From Streptomyces sp. BK239 (GTDB lineage Bacteria > Actinomycetota > Actinomycetes > Streptomycetales > Streptomycetaceae), in assembly GCF_004217285.1 (NCBI RefSeq), contig NZ_SHKS01000001.1:1185195-1249194 (forward strand): a stretch of 64,000 nt of DNA, given 5' to 3'. Positions 29,587 through 38,740 of the stretch are shown here, one piece after another (position 1 is the stretch's first letter; the number at the start of each line of letters is the position of its first letter). The notes beneath the pieces were generated by a model that made no database searches, was not told where the DNA came from, and saw nothing but the letters and a program-made list of their open reading frames with translations. The position numbers and the translations under genes are program-made.

Positions 29587-29709
29587 GGTTCGCGCTCGTG
29601 CGCCCGGACGCGCGGGGCCGTCCAGGGGGCGCCGGGAGGTCCCCGGGAGAGCTCGGGGCGGCCCCGGCAGGGCCCGGCTCCCTGATCGATCAAAGATCGT
29701 TTCCCCAGG

Positions 29710-29728
29710 TCAGGTTAGCTTTACCTAA
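29710..29728. promoter_or_regulatory. Iron-box-like site (DmdR/IdeR type)
   Basis: TCAGGTTAGCTTTACCTAA matches the 19-bp iron box TTAGGTTAGGCTAACCTAA at 15 of 19 positions (consensus recalled from memory). It is a dyad with AGGTTA and TACCT arms. It lies 73 bases upstream of the sufR start and 138 bases upstream of the divergent ABC start. A second short dyad, CGATC-AAA-GATCG, is at 29687-29699. An iron-dependent DmdR repressor could link the suf operon or the exporter to iron supply. Confidence 0.65.
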
Positions 29729-29764
29729 GTGATGCAGTGCACCACCCGGTCGGCCGGGCGCCGC

Positions 29765-29801
29765 TTGCCTGCCTCCGGCGAATTACGCAACAATGGCGTT
29801 G
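29765..29801 (+). promoter_or_regulatory. sufR promoter with SufR operator CAAC-N6-GTTG
   Basis: CAAC (29788-29791), six bases, then GTTG (29798-29801) is exactly the SufR operator described for cyanobacteria and, as I recall, for Streptomyces avermitilis. It overlaps a candidate promoter TTGCCT (29765-29770) - 18 bases - AACAAT (29789-29794). The last G of the site is the first base of the GTG start of sufR. This predicts autorepression of the whole suf operon from a leaderless transcript. Confidence 0.8.
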
Positions 29802-30562
29802 TGAAAAACGTCGGACAGGCTCGGGAGACCCCCGCGGGGGCCCCTCAGGAGGAGCTGGCGACCGGTGAGCGCTCGACGCGCAACCGGGTCGCGCGCTCCA
29901 TCCTGGACCACGGGCCGTCGACCGTCACCGAGCTGGCCGGACGCCTCGGGCTCACCCCGGCGGCCGTACGCAGGCACCTCGACGCGCTGGTCGCCGACGA
30001 CGTCGTGGAGGCCCGCGAGCAGCGCGTGTACGGCACGCGGACGCGCGGACGCCCCGCCAAGGTCTTCGCCCTCACCGACTGCGGCCGCGACGCCTTCGAC
30101 CAGTCCTACGACAAGCTCGCCGCCGACGCCCTGCGCTGGATCCAGGAGCGCTTCGGCGGGGACGAGGCCGTCGTCGCCTTCGCGCGCGCGAGGATCGCCG
30201 AACAGGCCGCCGCCTACCGCGAGGCCGTCGAGGCCGCCGCCCCCGAGCACCGCACCGAAGCACTGGCCAAGGCCCTGAGCGCGGACGGGTACGCTGCTAC
30301 GGCGCGCAGCGCACCCCTCCCTCAAAAAGGCGAGCAGCTCTGTCAGCACCACTGCCCGGTGGCCCACGTCGCGGAGAAGTTCCCGCAGTTGTGCGAGGCC
30401 GAGACGGAGATCTTCTCCCAGCTGCTCGGAACGCACGTCCAGCGACTGGCGACCATCGCGCACGGAGACGGCGTCTGCACGACGTTCATCCCCAAGATTT
30501 CCCACACTGATCACCGCAGCCACAACGCATCTGCAAGCACGGCCGGGAGGAACCCCGCATGA
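29801..30562 (+). CDS. sufR: Fe-S cluster-sensing repressor SufR
   Basis: SufR is a DeoR/ArsR-like winged-helix repressor that binds a [4Fe-4S] cluster and represses the suf operon when clusters are plentiful. The helix-turn-helix is at about residues 33-60 ([21 protein letters not shown]). The C-terminal Cys set is complete: [13 protein letters not shown] and [10 protein letters not shown] chose the GTG at 29801 (253 residues) because the CAAC-N6-GTTG operator and a promoter end there; a longer reading would start just after the iron box. It overlaps sufB by ATGA and heads the operon. Confidence 0.95.
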   Translation: MKNVGQARETPAGAPQEELATGERSTRNRVARSILDHGPSTVTELAGRLGLTPAAVRRHLDALVADDVVEAREQRVYGTRTRGRPAKVFALTDCGRDAFDQSYDKLAADALRWIQERFGGDEAVVAFARARIAEQAAAYREAVEAAAPEHRTEALAKALSADGYAATARSAPLPQKGEQLCQHHCPVAHVAEKFPQLCEAETEIFSQLLGTHVQRLATIAHGDGVCTTFIPKISHTDHRSHNASASTAGRNPA

Positions 30563-31980
30563 CTCTCCCCACGGAGACTGCTCACCCCGAACTCGAGGGC
30601 CTGGGCAAGTACGAATACGGCTGGGCCGACTCCGACACGGCCGGCGCGTCCGCGCGTCGCGGCATCAACGAGGACGTCGTCAATGACATCTCCTCGAAGA
30701 AGTCCGAGCCGGAGTGGATGACCAAGCTCCGCCTCAAGGGCCTGAAGCTCTTCCAGAAGAAGCCCATGCCGAACTGGGGCTCGGACCTGTCGGGCATCGA
30801 CTTCGACAACATCAAGTACTTCGTGCGCTCCACGGAGAAGCAGGCGGCGTCCTGGGAGGACCTGCCCGAGGACATCAAGAACACCTACGACAAGCTGGGC
30901 ATCCCCGAGGCGGAGAAGCAGCGCCTCGTCGCCGGTGTCGCCGCCCAGTACGAGTCGGAGGTCGTCTACCACCAGATCCGCGAGGACCTGGAGGAGCAGG
31001 GCGTCATCTTCCTCGACACCGACACCGCGCTGAAGGAGCACCCGGAGCTCTTCAAGGAGTACTTCGGCACCGTCATCCCCGCCGGCGACAACAAGTTCGC
31101 CGCGCTGAACACCGCGGTGTGGTCCGGCGGCTCCTTCATCTACGTGCCGAAGGGCGTGCACGTCGAGATCCCGCTCCAGGCCTACTTCCGTATCAACACG
31201 GAGAACATGGGCCAGTTCGAGCGGACCCTGATCATCGTCGACGAGGGCGCCTACGTGCACTACGTCGAGGGTTGTACGGCCCCGATCTACAAGTCCGACT
31301 CCCTGCACAGCGCCGTCGTCGAGATCATCGTCAAGAAGAACGCCCGCTGCCGCTACACGACCATCCAGAACTGGTCGAACAACGTCTACAACCTGGTCAC
31401 CAAGCGCGCTGTCGCCTACGAGGGCGCGACCATGGAGTGGATCGACGGCAACATCGGCTCCAAGGTGACGATGAAGTACCCGGCCGTCTACCTGATGGGC
31501 GAGCACGCCAAGGGCGAGACCCTCTCCATCGCCTTCGCCGGCGAGGGCCAGCACCAGGACGCCGGCGCCAAGATGGTCCACATGGCGCCGAACACCTCCT
31601 CCAACATCGTCTCCAAGTCGGTGGCGCGAGGCGGCGGCCGCACCTCCTACCGCGGTCTCATCGAGATCGGCGAGGGCGCCCCCGGCTCCAAGTCCAACGT
31701 CCTGTGCGACGCGCTGCTCGTCGACACCATCTCCCGCTCCGACACGTACCCCTACGTCGACGTGCGTGAGGACGACGTGTCCATGGGCCACGAGGCGACC
31801 GTCTCCAAGGTCTCCGAGGACCAGCTCTTCTACCTGATGAGCCGTGGTCTCTCCGAGGACGAGGCGATGGCCATGATCGTGCGCGGCTTCGTCGAGCCCA
31901 TCGCCAAGGAGCTCCCGATGGAGTACGCGCTGGAGCTCAACCGGCTGATCGAGCTGCAGATGGAAGGCGCCGTCGGCTGA
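30559..31980 (+). CDS. sufB: Fe-S cluster assembly scaffold protein SufB
   Basis: SufB is the scaffold subunit of the SufBC2D complex on which Fe-S clusters are built, in the cytosol. The 473 residues are normal. The right-handed beta-helix core is recognisable, with [13 protein letters not shown] and the C-terminal conserved run [17 protein letters not shown]. The ATG at 30559 overlaps the sufR stop, and CCGGGAGGAAC lies ahead. A 56-base gap separates it from sufD, the largest gap in the operon, without a visible terminator. Confidence 0.98.
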   Translation: MTLPTETAHPELEGLGKYEYGWADSDTAGASARRGINEDVVNDISSKKSEPEWMTKLRLKGLKLFQKKPMPNWGSDLSGIDFDNIKYFVRSTEKQAASWEDLPEDIKNTYDKLGIPEAEKQRLVAGVAAQYESEVVYHQIREDLEEQGVIFLDTDTALKEHPELFKEYFGTVIPAGDNKFAALNTAVWSGGSFIYVPKGVHVEIPLQAYFRINTENMGQFERTLIIVDEGAYVHYVEGCTAPIYKSDSLHSAVVEIIVKKNARCRYTTIQNWSNNVYNLVTKRAVAYEGATMEWIDGNIGSKVTMKYPAVYLMGEHAKGETLSIAFAGEGQHQDAGAKMVHMAPNTSSNIVSKSVARGGGRTSYRGLIEIGEGAPGSKSNVLCDALLVDTISRSDTYPYVDVREDDVSMGHEATVSKVSEDQLFYLMSRGLSEDEAMAMIVRGFVEPIAKELPMEYALELNRLIELQMEGAVG

Positions 31981-32036
31981 CCCCCGGCCCGTCCGTCACG
32001 CCCCTTACGTCAACGAAAGCGAGCACTACGACAGCC

Positions 32037-33221
32037 ATGGCTGAGGCTCAGAATCTTCCTGTGGGGTCCACCACCACAGGCTCCATCGCGGTGGCCGCCG
32101 AGTCGACCGTCGCCACGCGCATGAGCGCGCCGCCGTCCTTCGACGTCGCGGACTTCCCGGTCCCGCACGGCCGCGAGGAGGAGTGGCGGTTCACCCCGCT
32201 GGAGCGCCTGCGCGGCCTGCACGACGGCACCGCCGTCGCGGGCGGCAACGGCGTCAAGGTCACGGTGGAGGCCCCCGAAGGCGTCGTCGTCGAGGCCGTC
32301 GGCCGCGACGACGCGCGGCTCGGCAGGGCCGGCACGCCCGTGGACCGCGTCGCCGCCCAGGCGTACTCCGCCTTCGAGCAGGCCGGCGTCGTCTCCGTCC
32401 CCAAGGAGACGGTCCTCACCGAGCCGATCCGGATCTCCGTGCACGGCGAGGGCGGCGTCTCCTACGGCCACCAGATCATCGAGCTGGGAGCCTTCGCCGA
32501 GGCCGTCGTCGTCATCGACCACACCGGTGACGCCGTGGTCGCCGCCAACGTCGAGTACGTCCTCGGCGACGGCGCCAAGCTGACCGTCGTCTCCGTCCAG
32601 GACTGGGACGACAAGGCTGTCCACGTCGCCCAGCACAACGCCCTCGTCGGCCGCGACGCCACCTTCAAGTCGGTGGTCGTCACCTTCGGCGGCGACGTCG
32701 TCCGCCTGCACCCGCGCGTGAGCTACGCGGGCACCGGCGGCGAGGCCGAGCTGTACGGCCTGTACTTCACGGACGCCGGCCAGCACCAGGAGCACCGCCT
32801 GCTGGTCGACCACAACACCCCGCACTGCAAGTCGAACGTCGCCTACAAGGGCGCGCTCCAGGGCGAGGACGCGCACGCCGTGTGGATCGGCGACGTCCTC
32901 ATCGAGGCCAAGGCCGAGGGCACCGACACCTACGAGATGAACCGCAACCTCGTCCTCACGGACGGCGCGCGCGTCGACTCGGTGCCGAACCTGGAGATCG
33001 AGACCGGCGAGATCGTCGGCGCCGGCCACGCCTCCGCCACCGGCCGCTTCGACGACGAGCAGCTCTTCTACCTGATGGCCCGCGGCATCCCCGAGCACGA
33101 GGCCCGCCGCCTCGTCGTCCGCGGCTTCTTCGCCGAGCTGGTCCAGCACATCGGTGTCGACGACATCGAGGAGCGTCTGCTCGCGAAGATCGAAGAGGAG
33201 CTGGAGGCCTCGGTCGCATGA
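32037..33221 (+). CDS. sufD: Fe-S cluster assembly protein SufD
   Basis: SufD is the paralogue of SufB in the SufBC2D scaffold complex. It has 394 residues. Typical segments are the N-terminal GREEEWRFTPLERL, the beta-helix repeats in the middle, and the C-terminal GHASATGRFDDEQLFYLMAR, which pairs with the matching SufB region. The stop overlaps the start of the Rieske protein gene (ATGA), so expression is coupled. Confidence 0.97.
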   Translation: MAEAQNLPVGSTTTGSIAVAAESTVATRMSAPPSFDVADFPVPHGREEEWRFTPLERLRGLHDGTAVAGGNGVKVTVEAPEGVVVEAVGRDDARLGRAGTPVDRVAAQAYSAFEQAGVVSVPKETVLTEPIRISVHGEGGVSYGHQIIELGAFAEAVVVIDHTGDAVVAANVEYVLGDGAKLTVVSVQDWDDKAVHVAQHNALVGRDATFKSVVVTFGGDVVRLHPRVSYAGTGGEAELYGLYFTDAGQHQEHRLLVDHNTPHCKSNVAYKGALQGEDAHAVWIGDVLIEAKAEGTDTYEMNRNLVLTDGARVDSVPNLEIETGEIVGAGHASATGRFDDEQLFYLMARGIPEHEARRLVVRGFFAELVQHIGVDDIEERLLAKIEEELEASVA

Positions 33222-33550
33222 CGACCTACGTACGCGCCTGCGGACTGGGCGAGCTGGAGGAGGACACTCCGAAGCGGGTGGAACTCGACGGCACGCCGGT
33301 CTCCGTGGTGCGGACCGAGGGGGAGGTGTTCGCGATCCACGACATCTGCTCGCACGCGAACGTCTCGCTCTCCGAGGGCGAGGTGGAGGACTGCCAGATC
33401 GAGTGCTGGCTGCACGGCTCCGCCTTCGACCTGCGCACCGGCAAGCCGTCCGGCCTTCCCGCGACGCGCCCCGTCCCCGTATACCCCGTAAAGATCGAAG
33501 GGGGCAGCGTCTTCGTCGACGTACGCGCCCCCCTCACCCAGGAGTCCTGA
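33218..33550 (+). CDS. Rieske-type [2Fe-2S] ferredoxin of the suf operon
   Basis: The protein is a single Rieske domain of 110 residues. The cluster ligands are clear: CSH (about residues 42-44) and CWLHGS (about 61-66), spaced as in bacterial non-heme Rieske ferredoxins such as NirD/BphF-like proteins. It is translationally coupled to sufD by an ATGA overlap and lies 7 bases ahead of sufC. Its place in the actinobacterial suf operon is conserved as I recall. It may supply electrons for cluster assembly, but its exact partner is not established. Confidence 0.93.
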   Translation: MTTYVRACGLGELEEDTPKRVELDGTPVSVVRTEGEVFAIHDICSHANVSLSEGEVEDCQIECWLHGSAFDLRTGKPSGLPATRPVPVYPVKIEGGSVFVDVRAPLTQES

Positions 33551-33557
33551 GGCATCC

Positions 33558-34322
33558 ATGGCAACGCTTGAAATCCGAGACCTGCACGTCACCGTCGAGG
33601 CCGACAACGCCACGAAGGAGATCCTCAAGGGCGTCGACCTCACCGTGAAGCAGGGCGAGACGCACGCCATCATGGGCCCCAACGGCTCCGGCAAGTCGAC
33701 GCTCGCCTACTCCCTCGCGGGTCACCCGAAGTACACGATCACCGGCGGCACCGTCACCCTCGACGGCGAGGACGTCCTGGAGATGTCCGTCGACGAGCGC
33801 GCCCGCGCCGGCCTGTTCCTCGCCATGCAGTACCCGGTCGAGGTCCCCGGTGTGTCCGTGTCGAACTTCCTGCGCACCTCCGCCACCGCCGTCCGCGGCG
33901 AGGCCCCCAAGCTGCGCACCTGGGTGAAGGAGGTCAAGGAGGCCATGCAGCGCCTCAACATGGACCCCTCCTTCGCCGAGCGCAACGTCAACGAGGGCTT
34001 CTCCGGCGGTGAGAAGAAGCGCCACGAGATCCTCCAGCTCGAACTGCTCAAGCCGAAGGTCGCGATCCTCGACGAGACCGACTCCGGTCTGGACGTCGAC
34101 GCGCTCCGCATCGTCTCCGAGGGCGTCAACCGCGTCCGCGAGACCGGCGAGGTCGGCACCCTGCTGATCACGCACTACACGCGCATCCTGCGCTACATCA
34201 AGCCCGACTTCGTCCACGTCTTCTCCGGCGGCCGCATCGTCGAGTCCGGCGGCGCCGAGCTCGCCGACAAGCTGGAGAACGAAGGGTACGAGGCATACAC
34301 GAAGGGTGGCGTATCCGCGTGA
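33558..34322 (+). CDS. sufC: Fe-S cluster assembly ATPase SufC
   Basis: SufC is the ABC-type ATPase of the SufBC2D complex; its hydrolysis drives shape changes in the scaffold. The 254 residues contain Walker A GPNGSGKST, the SufC-typical FSGGEKKRHEILQLELL signature and Walker B AILDETDSGLDVDAL. There are no membrane helices, as expected. It overlaps sufS by GTGA. Confidence 0.98.
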   Translation: MATLEIRDLHVTVEADNATKEILKGVDLTVKQGETHAIMGPNGSGKSTLAYSLAGHPKYTITGGTVTLDGEDVLEMSVDERARAGLFLAMQYPVEVPGVSVSNFLRTSATAVRGEAPKLRTWVKEVKEAMQRLNMDPSFAERNVNEGFSGGEKKRHEILQLELLKPKVAILDETDSGLDVDALRIVSEGVNRVRETGEVGTLLITHYTRILRYIKPDFVHVFSGGRIVESGGAELADKLENEGYEAYTKGGVSA

Positions 34323-35575
34323 CACAGCTGCCGGGCCTCCTCGACACAGAGGCGATCCGCAAGGACTTCCCGATCCTGGACCGTCTGGTCCACGACGACC
34401 GGAAGCTCGTCTACCTGGACAACGCGGCGACCTCGCAGAAGCCGCGCCAGGTGCTGGACGCCCTGAGCGAGTACTACGAGCGCTACAACGCCAACGTCCA
34501 CCGCGGTGTGCATGTGCTCGCCGAGGAGGCCACGGCGCTGTACGAGGGAGCGCGTGACAAGGTCGCGTCCTTCATCAACGCGCCCTCGCGCGACGAGGTG
34601 ATCTTCACCAAGAACGCCTCGGAGTCGCTCAACCTCGTGGCGAACATGCTGGGCTGGGCCGACGAGCCCTACCGCGTGGACTCCGAGACCGAGATCGTCA
34701 TCACGGAGATGGAGCACCATTCCAACATCGTGCCGTGGCAGCTGCTCTCGCAGCGCACGGGCGCGAAGCTGAAGTGGTTCGGCCTCACCGACGACGGCCG
34801 CCTCGACCTGTCGAACATCGACGAGATCATCACGGAGAAGACGAAGATCGTCTCCTTCGTGCTGGTGTCGAACATCCTCGGCACGGTCAACCCGGTCGAG
34901 GCGATAGTCCGCCGGGCGCAGGAGGTCGGTGCGCTGGTCTGCATCGACGCCTCGCAGGCCGCTCCCCACATGCCGCTGGACGTGCAGGCCCTCCAGGCCG
35001 ACTTCGTGGCCTTCACCGGCCACAAGATGTGCGGCCCGACCGGCATCGGCGTGCTGTGGGGCCGCCAGGAGCTGCTGGAGGACCTGCCTCCGTTCCTCGG
35101 CGGCGGCGAGATGATCGAGACGGTGTCCATGCACTCCTCGACCTACGCCCCCGCCCCGCACAAGTTCGAGGCGGGCACGCCCCCGGTCGCCCAGGCGGTC
35201 GGTCTCGGCGCGGCCATCGACTACCTGTCCTCGATCGGCATGGACAAGATCCTCGCCCACGAGCACGCGCTCACCGAGTACGCGGTGAAGCGGCTCGCCG
35301 AGGTCCCCGACCTGCGGATCATCGGCCCGACCACGGCCGAGGACCGCGGCGCGGCGATCTCCTTCACGCTCGGCGACATCCACCCGCACGACGTGGGCCA
35401 GGTCCTCGACGAGCAGGGCATCGCGGTCCGCGTCGGCCACCACTGCGCGCGACCCGTCTGCCTGCGCTACGGAATTCCCGCGACGACGCGAGCGTCGTTC
35501 TATCTGTACTCCACGCCCGCCGAGATCGACGCTCTGGTGGACGGCCTGGAGCACGTACGGAACTTCTTCGGCTGA
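34319..35575 (+). CDS. sufS: Cysteine desulfurase SufS
   Basis: SufS is a pyridoxal phosphate enzyme that takes sulfur from cysteine and passes it through SufU to the scaffold. The 418 residues are group II type. Visible are YLDNAATSQKP at the N-terminus, the Schiff-base Lys in FTGHKMCGPTG (about residue 236), and the active Cys in VGHHCARPVC (about 372). The GTG start at 34319 overlaps the sufC stop. sufU follows directly. Confidence 0.98.
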   Translation: MTQLPGLLDTEAIRKDFPILDRLVHDDRKLVYLDNAATSQKPRQVLDALSEYYERYNANVHRGVHVLAEEATALYEGARDKVASFINAPSRDEVIFTKNASESLNLVANMLGWADEPYRVDSETEIVITEMEHHSNIVPWQLLSQRTGAKLKWFGLTDDGRLDLSNIDEIITEKTKIVSFVLVSNILGTVNPVEAIVRRAQEVGALVCIDASQAAPHMPLDVQALQADFVAFTGHKMCGPTGIGVLWGRQELLEDLPPFLGGGEMIETVSMHSSTYAPAPHKFEAGTPPVAQAVGLGAAIDYLSSIGMDKILAHEHALTEYAVKRLAEVPDLRIIGPTTAEDRGAAISFTLGDIHPHDVGQVLDEQGIAVRVGHHCARPVCLRYGIPATTRASFYLYSTPAEIDALVDGLEHVRNFFG

Positions 35576-35594
35576 GGGGTTGGCGAGCGAGCGC

Positions 35595-36059
35595 ATGAAG
35601 CTGGACTCCATGTACCAGGAAGTCATCCTGGACCACTACAAGCACCCGCACGGGCGTGGTCTGCGCGACGGCGACGCCGAGGTGCACCACGTGAACCCGA
35701 CCTGCGGCGACGAGATCACCCTGCGGGTGAAGTACGCCGGCACGAAGATCGAGGACGTCTCGTACGAGGGCCAGGGCTGCTCCATCAGCCAGGCGAGCGC
35801 GTCCGTGCTGAACGAACTGCTCGTCGGCAAGGAGCTGTCCGAGGCGCACCGGATCCAGGAGACCTTCCTGGAGCTGATGCAGTCCAAGGGCAGGATCGAG
35901 CCGGACGACGCGATGGAGGAGGTGCTGGAGGACGCGGTCGCGTTCGCCGGCGTCTCCAAGTACCCGGCCCGGGTCAAGTGCGCCCTCCTCAGCTGGATGG
36001 CGTGGAAGGACGCGACGGCCCAGGCGCTGGGCGCCGACGCCGAAAGGAAGACGGCATGA
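35595..36059 (+). CDS. sufU: Zinc-dependent sulfurtransferase SufU
   Basis: SufU accepts sulfur from SufS at a zinc-bound Cys and passes it on. The three Cys ligands and the Asp are visible: NPTCGDEITL, GQGCSISQAS and VKCALLSW. I chose the ATG at 35595 (154 residues, N-terminus MKLDSMYQEVILDHYKHP). A TTG at 35580 in frame sits almost on the preceding GAGGGG and is less likely. It overlaps the next gene by ATGA. Confidence 0.96.
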   Translation: MKLDSMYQEVILDHYKHPHGRGLRDGDAEVHHVNPTCGDEITLRVKYAGTKIEDVSYEGQGCSISQASASVLNELLVGKELSEAHRIQETFLELMQSKGRIEPDDAMEEVLEDAVAFAGVSKYPARVKCALLSWMAWKDATAQALGADAERKTA

Positions 36060-36388
36060 GCGAGACCCTGGAGATGAAGCCGGCCTCGGAGGAGGAGGTC
36101 CGCGAGGCGCTGTACGACGTCGTCGACCCCGAGTTGGGCATCGACGTCGTCAACCTCGGCCTGATCTACGGCATTCACATCGACGACGCGAACATCGCGA
36201 CGATCGACATGACCCTGACCTCCGCGGCCTGTCCGCTGACGGACGTCATCGAGGACCAGGCGAAGTCCGCCACGGACGGCCTCGTCAACGAGCTGCGCAT
36301 CAACTGGGTCTGGATGCCGCCGTGGGGCCCGGACAAGATCACCGACGACGGCCGTGAGCAGCTTCGGGCGCTCGGCTTCAACGTCTGA
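36056..36388 (+). CDS. sufT: SufT-type metal-sulfur cluster assembly factor (DUF59/MIP18)
   Basis: This small MIP18-family protein (110 residues) helps Fe-S protein maturation. The family core DVVDPELGIDVVNLGLIY and the Cys-containing TLTSAACPLTD are present. It is coupled to sufU by ATGA and is the last gene of the suf operon, which ends at a strong hairpin. The exact step it serves is not settled in the family. Confidence 0.93.
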   Translation: MSETLEMKPASEEEVREALYDVVDPELGIDVVNLGLIYGIHIDDANIATIDMTLTSAACPLTDVIEDQAKSATDGLVNELRINWVWMPPWGPDKITDDGREQLRALGFNV

Positions 36389-36399
36389 GGACTGTGGTG

Positions 36400-36442
36400 A
36401 CACGTGTGGCCCCCGGCGAGTCTCGCCGGGGGCCACACGTGT
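36400..36442. terminator. Bidirectional terminator after suf operon
   Basis: ACACGTGTGGCCCCCGGC pairs with its full complement around a short GAGTCTC loop, giving an 18-bp or longer stem. It lies between convergent genes (sufT and the AbfB-domain gene) and can stop both. Confidence 0.88.
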
Positions 36443-36460
36443 GTGCGGGTGGCGGTCCGC

Positions 36461-37318
36461 TCAGGCGAGACCGCCGACGAGGCGGAACGCGAAGTCCTCG
36501 CCGCCCCGGGTGTTGTAGCCGTACTGGTCCAGACGCATCTCCATGTTCTGGTGCCGCAGCGCGCGGTCGGGGTAGTTCACCGAACGCAGCGTCATGGAGC
36601 CCGAGTAGGGCGACCAGTTGGGGCAGAAGGTGGCGTCCTGGGAGAACAGGTTCGAGCCGTCGTTGCGTTCCGCGCGCAGCACGAAGTTGCGATGGCGCAG
36701 ATACGTGCCGTCGGCCGTCCTGAACGAGTAACAGGAGCTCTTGGCCAGGCCCGCCACGACGTCGAAGGAGGCGTCCTCGCGGAACTCCGAGCCGCCGCTC
36801 CGTTCGAGCCGCACCAGGCCGCCGCTCGCGCGCCAGTAGCGGTCGGGGTAGTTGACCGACTGCACCGACTTGCGGTTGCTCACCGGCCGCGGCGCGGGCA
36901 CGTCCTTGACCGGCGGCGCCTGCGGGGCGGGGGCGGTGGACGGGCGGGGCGACGAACTCCCCTGCGGCCGGGGCGAAGCCGAGGCGGACGGCGAGGCCGA
37001 CGCCGAAGCGGACGCGGACGGCGAGGGGCTCCCGGCCGACGCGGACGCCGAAGGGGATCCGCTCGCCGAGGGTGTGGCGAAAGAGATCAGCCCCGAGGTC
37101 GTCTCCTTGTCGGACGTCGTCCGGCCCTGACGGGCGGCTGACTGCTTGTCATTGGCCTTTTCGGTCACGGATATCGCCGTCACGCAGGCCACCACGGTGG
37201 CCACGGCGAGAGCGCCGGCCAGCCACAGCCGTCGCGTTCCGGGAGCCCGGGAGGTTTCCGGGGCCCAACCGTTCCCCCAGGGTTGCTCCGGGGAAGGCCG
37301 GGACTTGTTGTCTGGCAT
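36461..37318 (-). CDS. Membrane-anchored protein with AbfB (CBM42-like) domain
   Basis: This 285-residue protein has a short cytoplasmic N-terminus, one helix (about 29-52), a low-complexity Ser/Ala/Pro/Gly linker (about 83-125), and a C-terminal AbfB domain (about 150-285). The AbfB beta-trefoil repeats are recognisable as SVNYPDRYWR, GTYLRHRNF and SVNYPDRALRHQN. AbfB modules bind arabinofuranose side chains. No catalytic domain is attached. The ATG at 37318 has GGAGGAA about 9 bases ahead. It may hold arabinan or arabinoxylan at the cell surface; this is inference. Confidence 0.85.
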   Translation of the reverse strand: MPDNKSRPSPEQPWGNGWAPETSRAPGTRRLWLAGALAVATVVACVTAISVTEKANDKQSAARQGRTTSDKETTSGLISFATPSASGSPSASASAGSPSPSASASASASPSASASPRPQGSSSPRPSTAPAPQAPPVKDVPAPRPVSNRKSVQSVNYPDRYWRASGGLVRLERSGGSEFREDASFDVVAGLAKSSCYSFRTADGTYLRHRNFVLRAERNDGSNLFSQDATFCPNWSPYSGSMTLRSVNYPDRALRHQNMEMRLDQYGYNTRGGEDFAFRLVGGLA

Positions 37319-37589
37319 GCGCTGTTCCTCCAGCGGCGCTCGTGTCGGCGGCCGCGGCTGCGAAGGCCCGGTATGTGAACGGTGAAACAGTAGTGGAACG
37401 TGTGGCTGGTGAGCAGCCGTTTCAGCGAGCGGTTTCCATAACGGTTTCTCATACAGGGGCACTTGTGGGCGGGCCGGCCCGCCCGGCGGCGGACGGACGC
37501 GCACGGCGTCGCCGAAGCGGACCCGCGCCCGCCCCGACCGCCACCTGAGACGCCGGGCGGCAGGTTGGCCTCGGGTGGGGCTCGCCGGT

Positions 37590-37595
37590 TAGGTT
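37590..37595 (+). promoter_or_regulatory. -10 element of dapD
   Basis: TAGGTT ends 6 bases before the dapD ATG and no Shine-Dalgarno sequence is visible, so the mRNA is probably leaderless. The rest of the 283-base gap (37319-37601) to the divergent AbfB-domain gene shows no clear repeat or operator. Confidence 0.5.
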
Positions 37596-37601
37596 GCGCT
37601 C

Positions 37602-38591
37602 ATGACCGAAACGACTGCTCCTCGCACCACCGGCGCCGCGGCCGCCGGGCTCGCCACGCTCGCCGCCGACGGCACCGTTCTCGACACCTGGTTCCCCACG
37701 CCCGAGCTCACCGCCGAGCCCGGTCCGGCCGGCACCGAGCGCCTCTCTCCCGAGAAGGCCGTGGAGCTGCTCGGCGAGGGCGCGGCCAAGGCCGTCGGCC
37801 CGGACGCCCGCCGGGGCGTCGAGGTCGTCGCGGTCCGCACGGTCATCGCCTCCCTCGACGACAAGCCGCTCGACGCGCACGACGTCTACCTGCGGCTCCA
37901 CCTGCTCTCGCACCGCCTGGTCAAGCCGCACGGCCAGAGCCTGGACGGCATGTTCGGCCACCTGGCCAACGTCGCGTGGACGTCCCTCGGCCCGGTCGCC
38001 GTGGACGACGTCGAGAAGGTCCGTCTGAACGCGCGCGCCGAGGGCCTGCACCTCCAGGTGACCTCGATCGACAAGTTCCCGCGCATGACGGACTACGTGG
38101 CACCCAAGGGCGTCCGCATCGCCGACGCGGACCGCGTCCGCCTGGGCGCGCACCTCGCCGAGGGCACCACGGTCATGCACGAGGGCTTCGTGAACTTCAA
38201 CGCCGGCACGCTCGGCACGTCCATGGTCGAGGGCCGCATCTCCGCGGGCGTGGTCGTGGGCGACGGCTCCGACATCGGCGGCGGCGCGTCCACGATGGGC
38301 ACGCTGTCCGGCGGCGGCAACGTGATCATCTCCATCGGCGAGCGCTGCCTGGTCGGCGCGGAGGCGGGCGTCGGCATCGCGCTGGGCGACGAGTGCGTCG
38401 TCGAGGCGGGCCTCTACGTCACGGCGGGCACCCGGGTGACCATGCCCGACGGCCAGATCGTCAAGGCCCGCGACCTCTCCGGCGCCTCGAACATCCTCTT
38501 CCGCCGCAACTCGGTCACCGGCGCGGTCGAGGCCCGCCCGAACAACGCGGTCTGGGGCGGCCTGAACGAGATCCTGCACAGCCACAACTGA
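37602..38591 (+). CDS. dapD: Tetrahydrodipicolinate N-succinyltransferase
   Basis: DapD transfers succinyl from succinyl-CoA to tetrahydrodipicolinate in the succinylase branch of lysine/meso-diaminopimelate synthesis, needed for peptidoglycan. The 329 residues match the actinobacterial form. The left-handed beta-helix hexapeptide repeats run through about 175-290 (for example [18 protein letters not shown]). It stands alone, with dapA nearby on the opposite strand. Confidence 0.96.
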   Translation: MTETTAPRTTGAAAAGLATLAADGTVLDTWFPTPELTAEPGPAGTERLSPEKAVELLGEGAAKAVGPDARRGVEVVAVRTVIASLDDKPLDAHDVYLRLHLLSHRLVKPHGQSLDGMFGHLANVAWTSLGPVAVDDVEKVRLNARAEGLHLQVTSIDKFPRMTDYVAPKGVRIADADRVRLGAHLAEGTTVMHEGFVNFNAGTLGTSMVEGRISAGVVVGDGSDIGGGASTMGTLSGGGNVIISIGERCLVGAEAGVGIALGDECVVEAGLYVTAGTRVTMPDGQIVKARDLSGASNILFRRNSVTGAVEARPNNAVWGGLNEILHSHN

Positions 38592-38740
38592 TCACCGGCG
38601 GCCGTGACCTGCGGCCGCCTAATCGATCACCGCTCTGACCTGCTGCCGAGCTGTCGGCCACCTGTCGACGTTGGTCACCATTGAGCGCCCTTCCACGGCC
38701 CGAGGACGGCCCGGGAGGGCGCTCGTGCGTGAGCCTCGCA

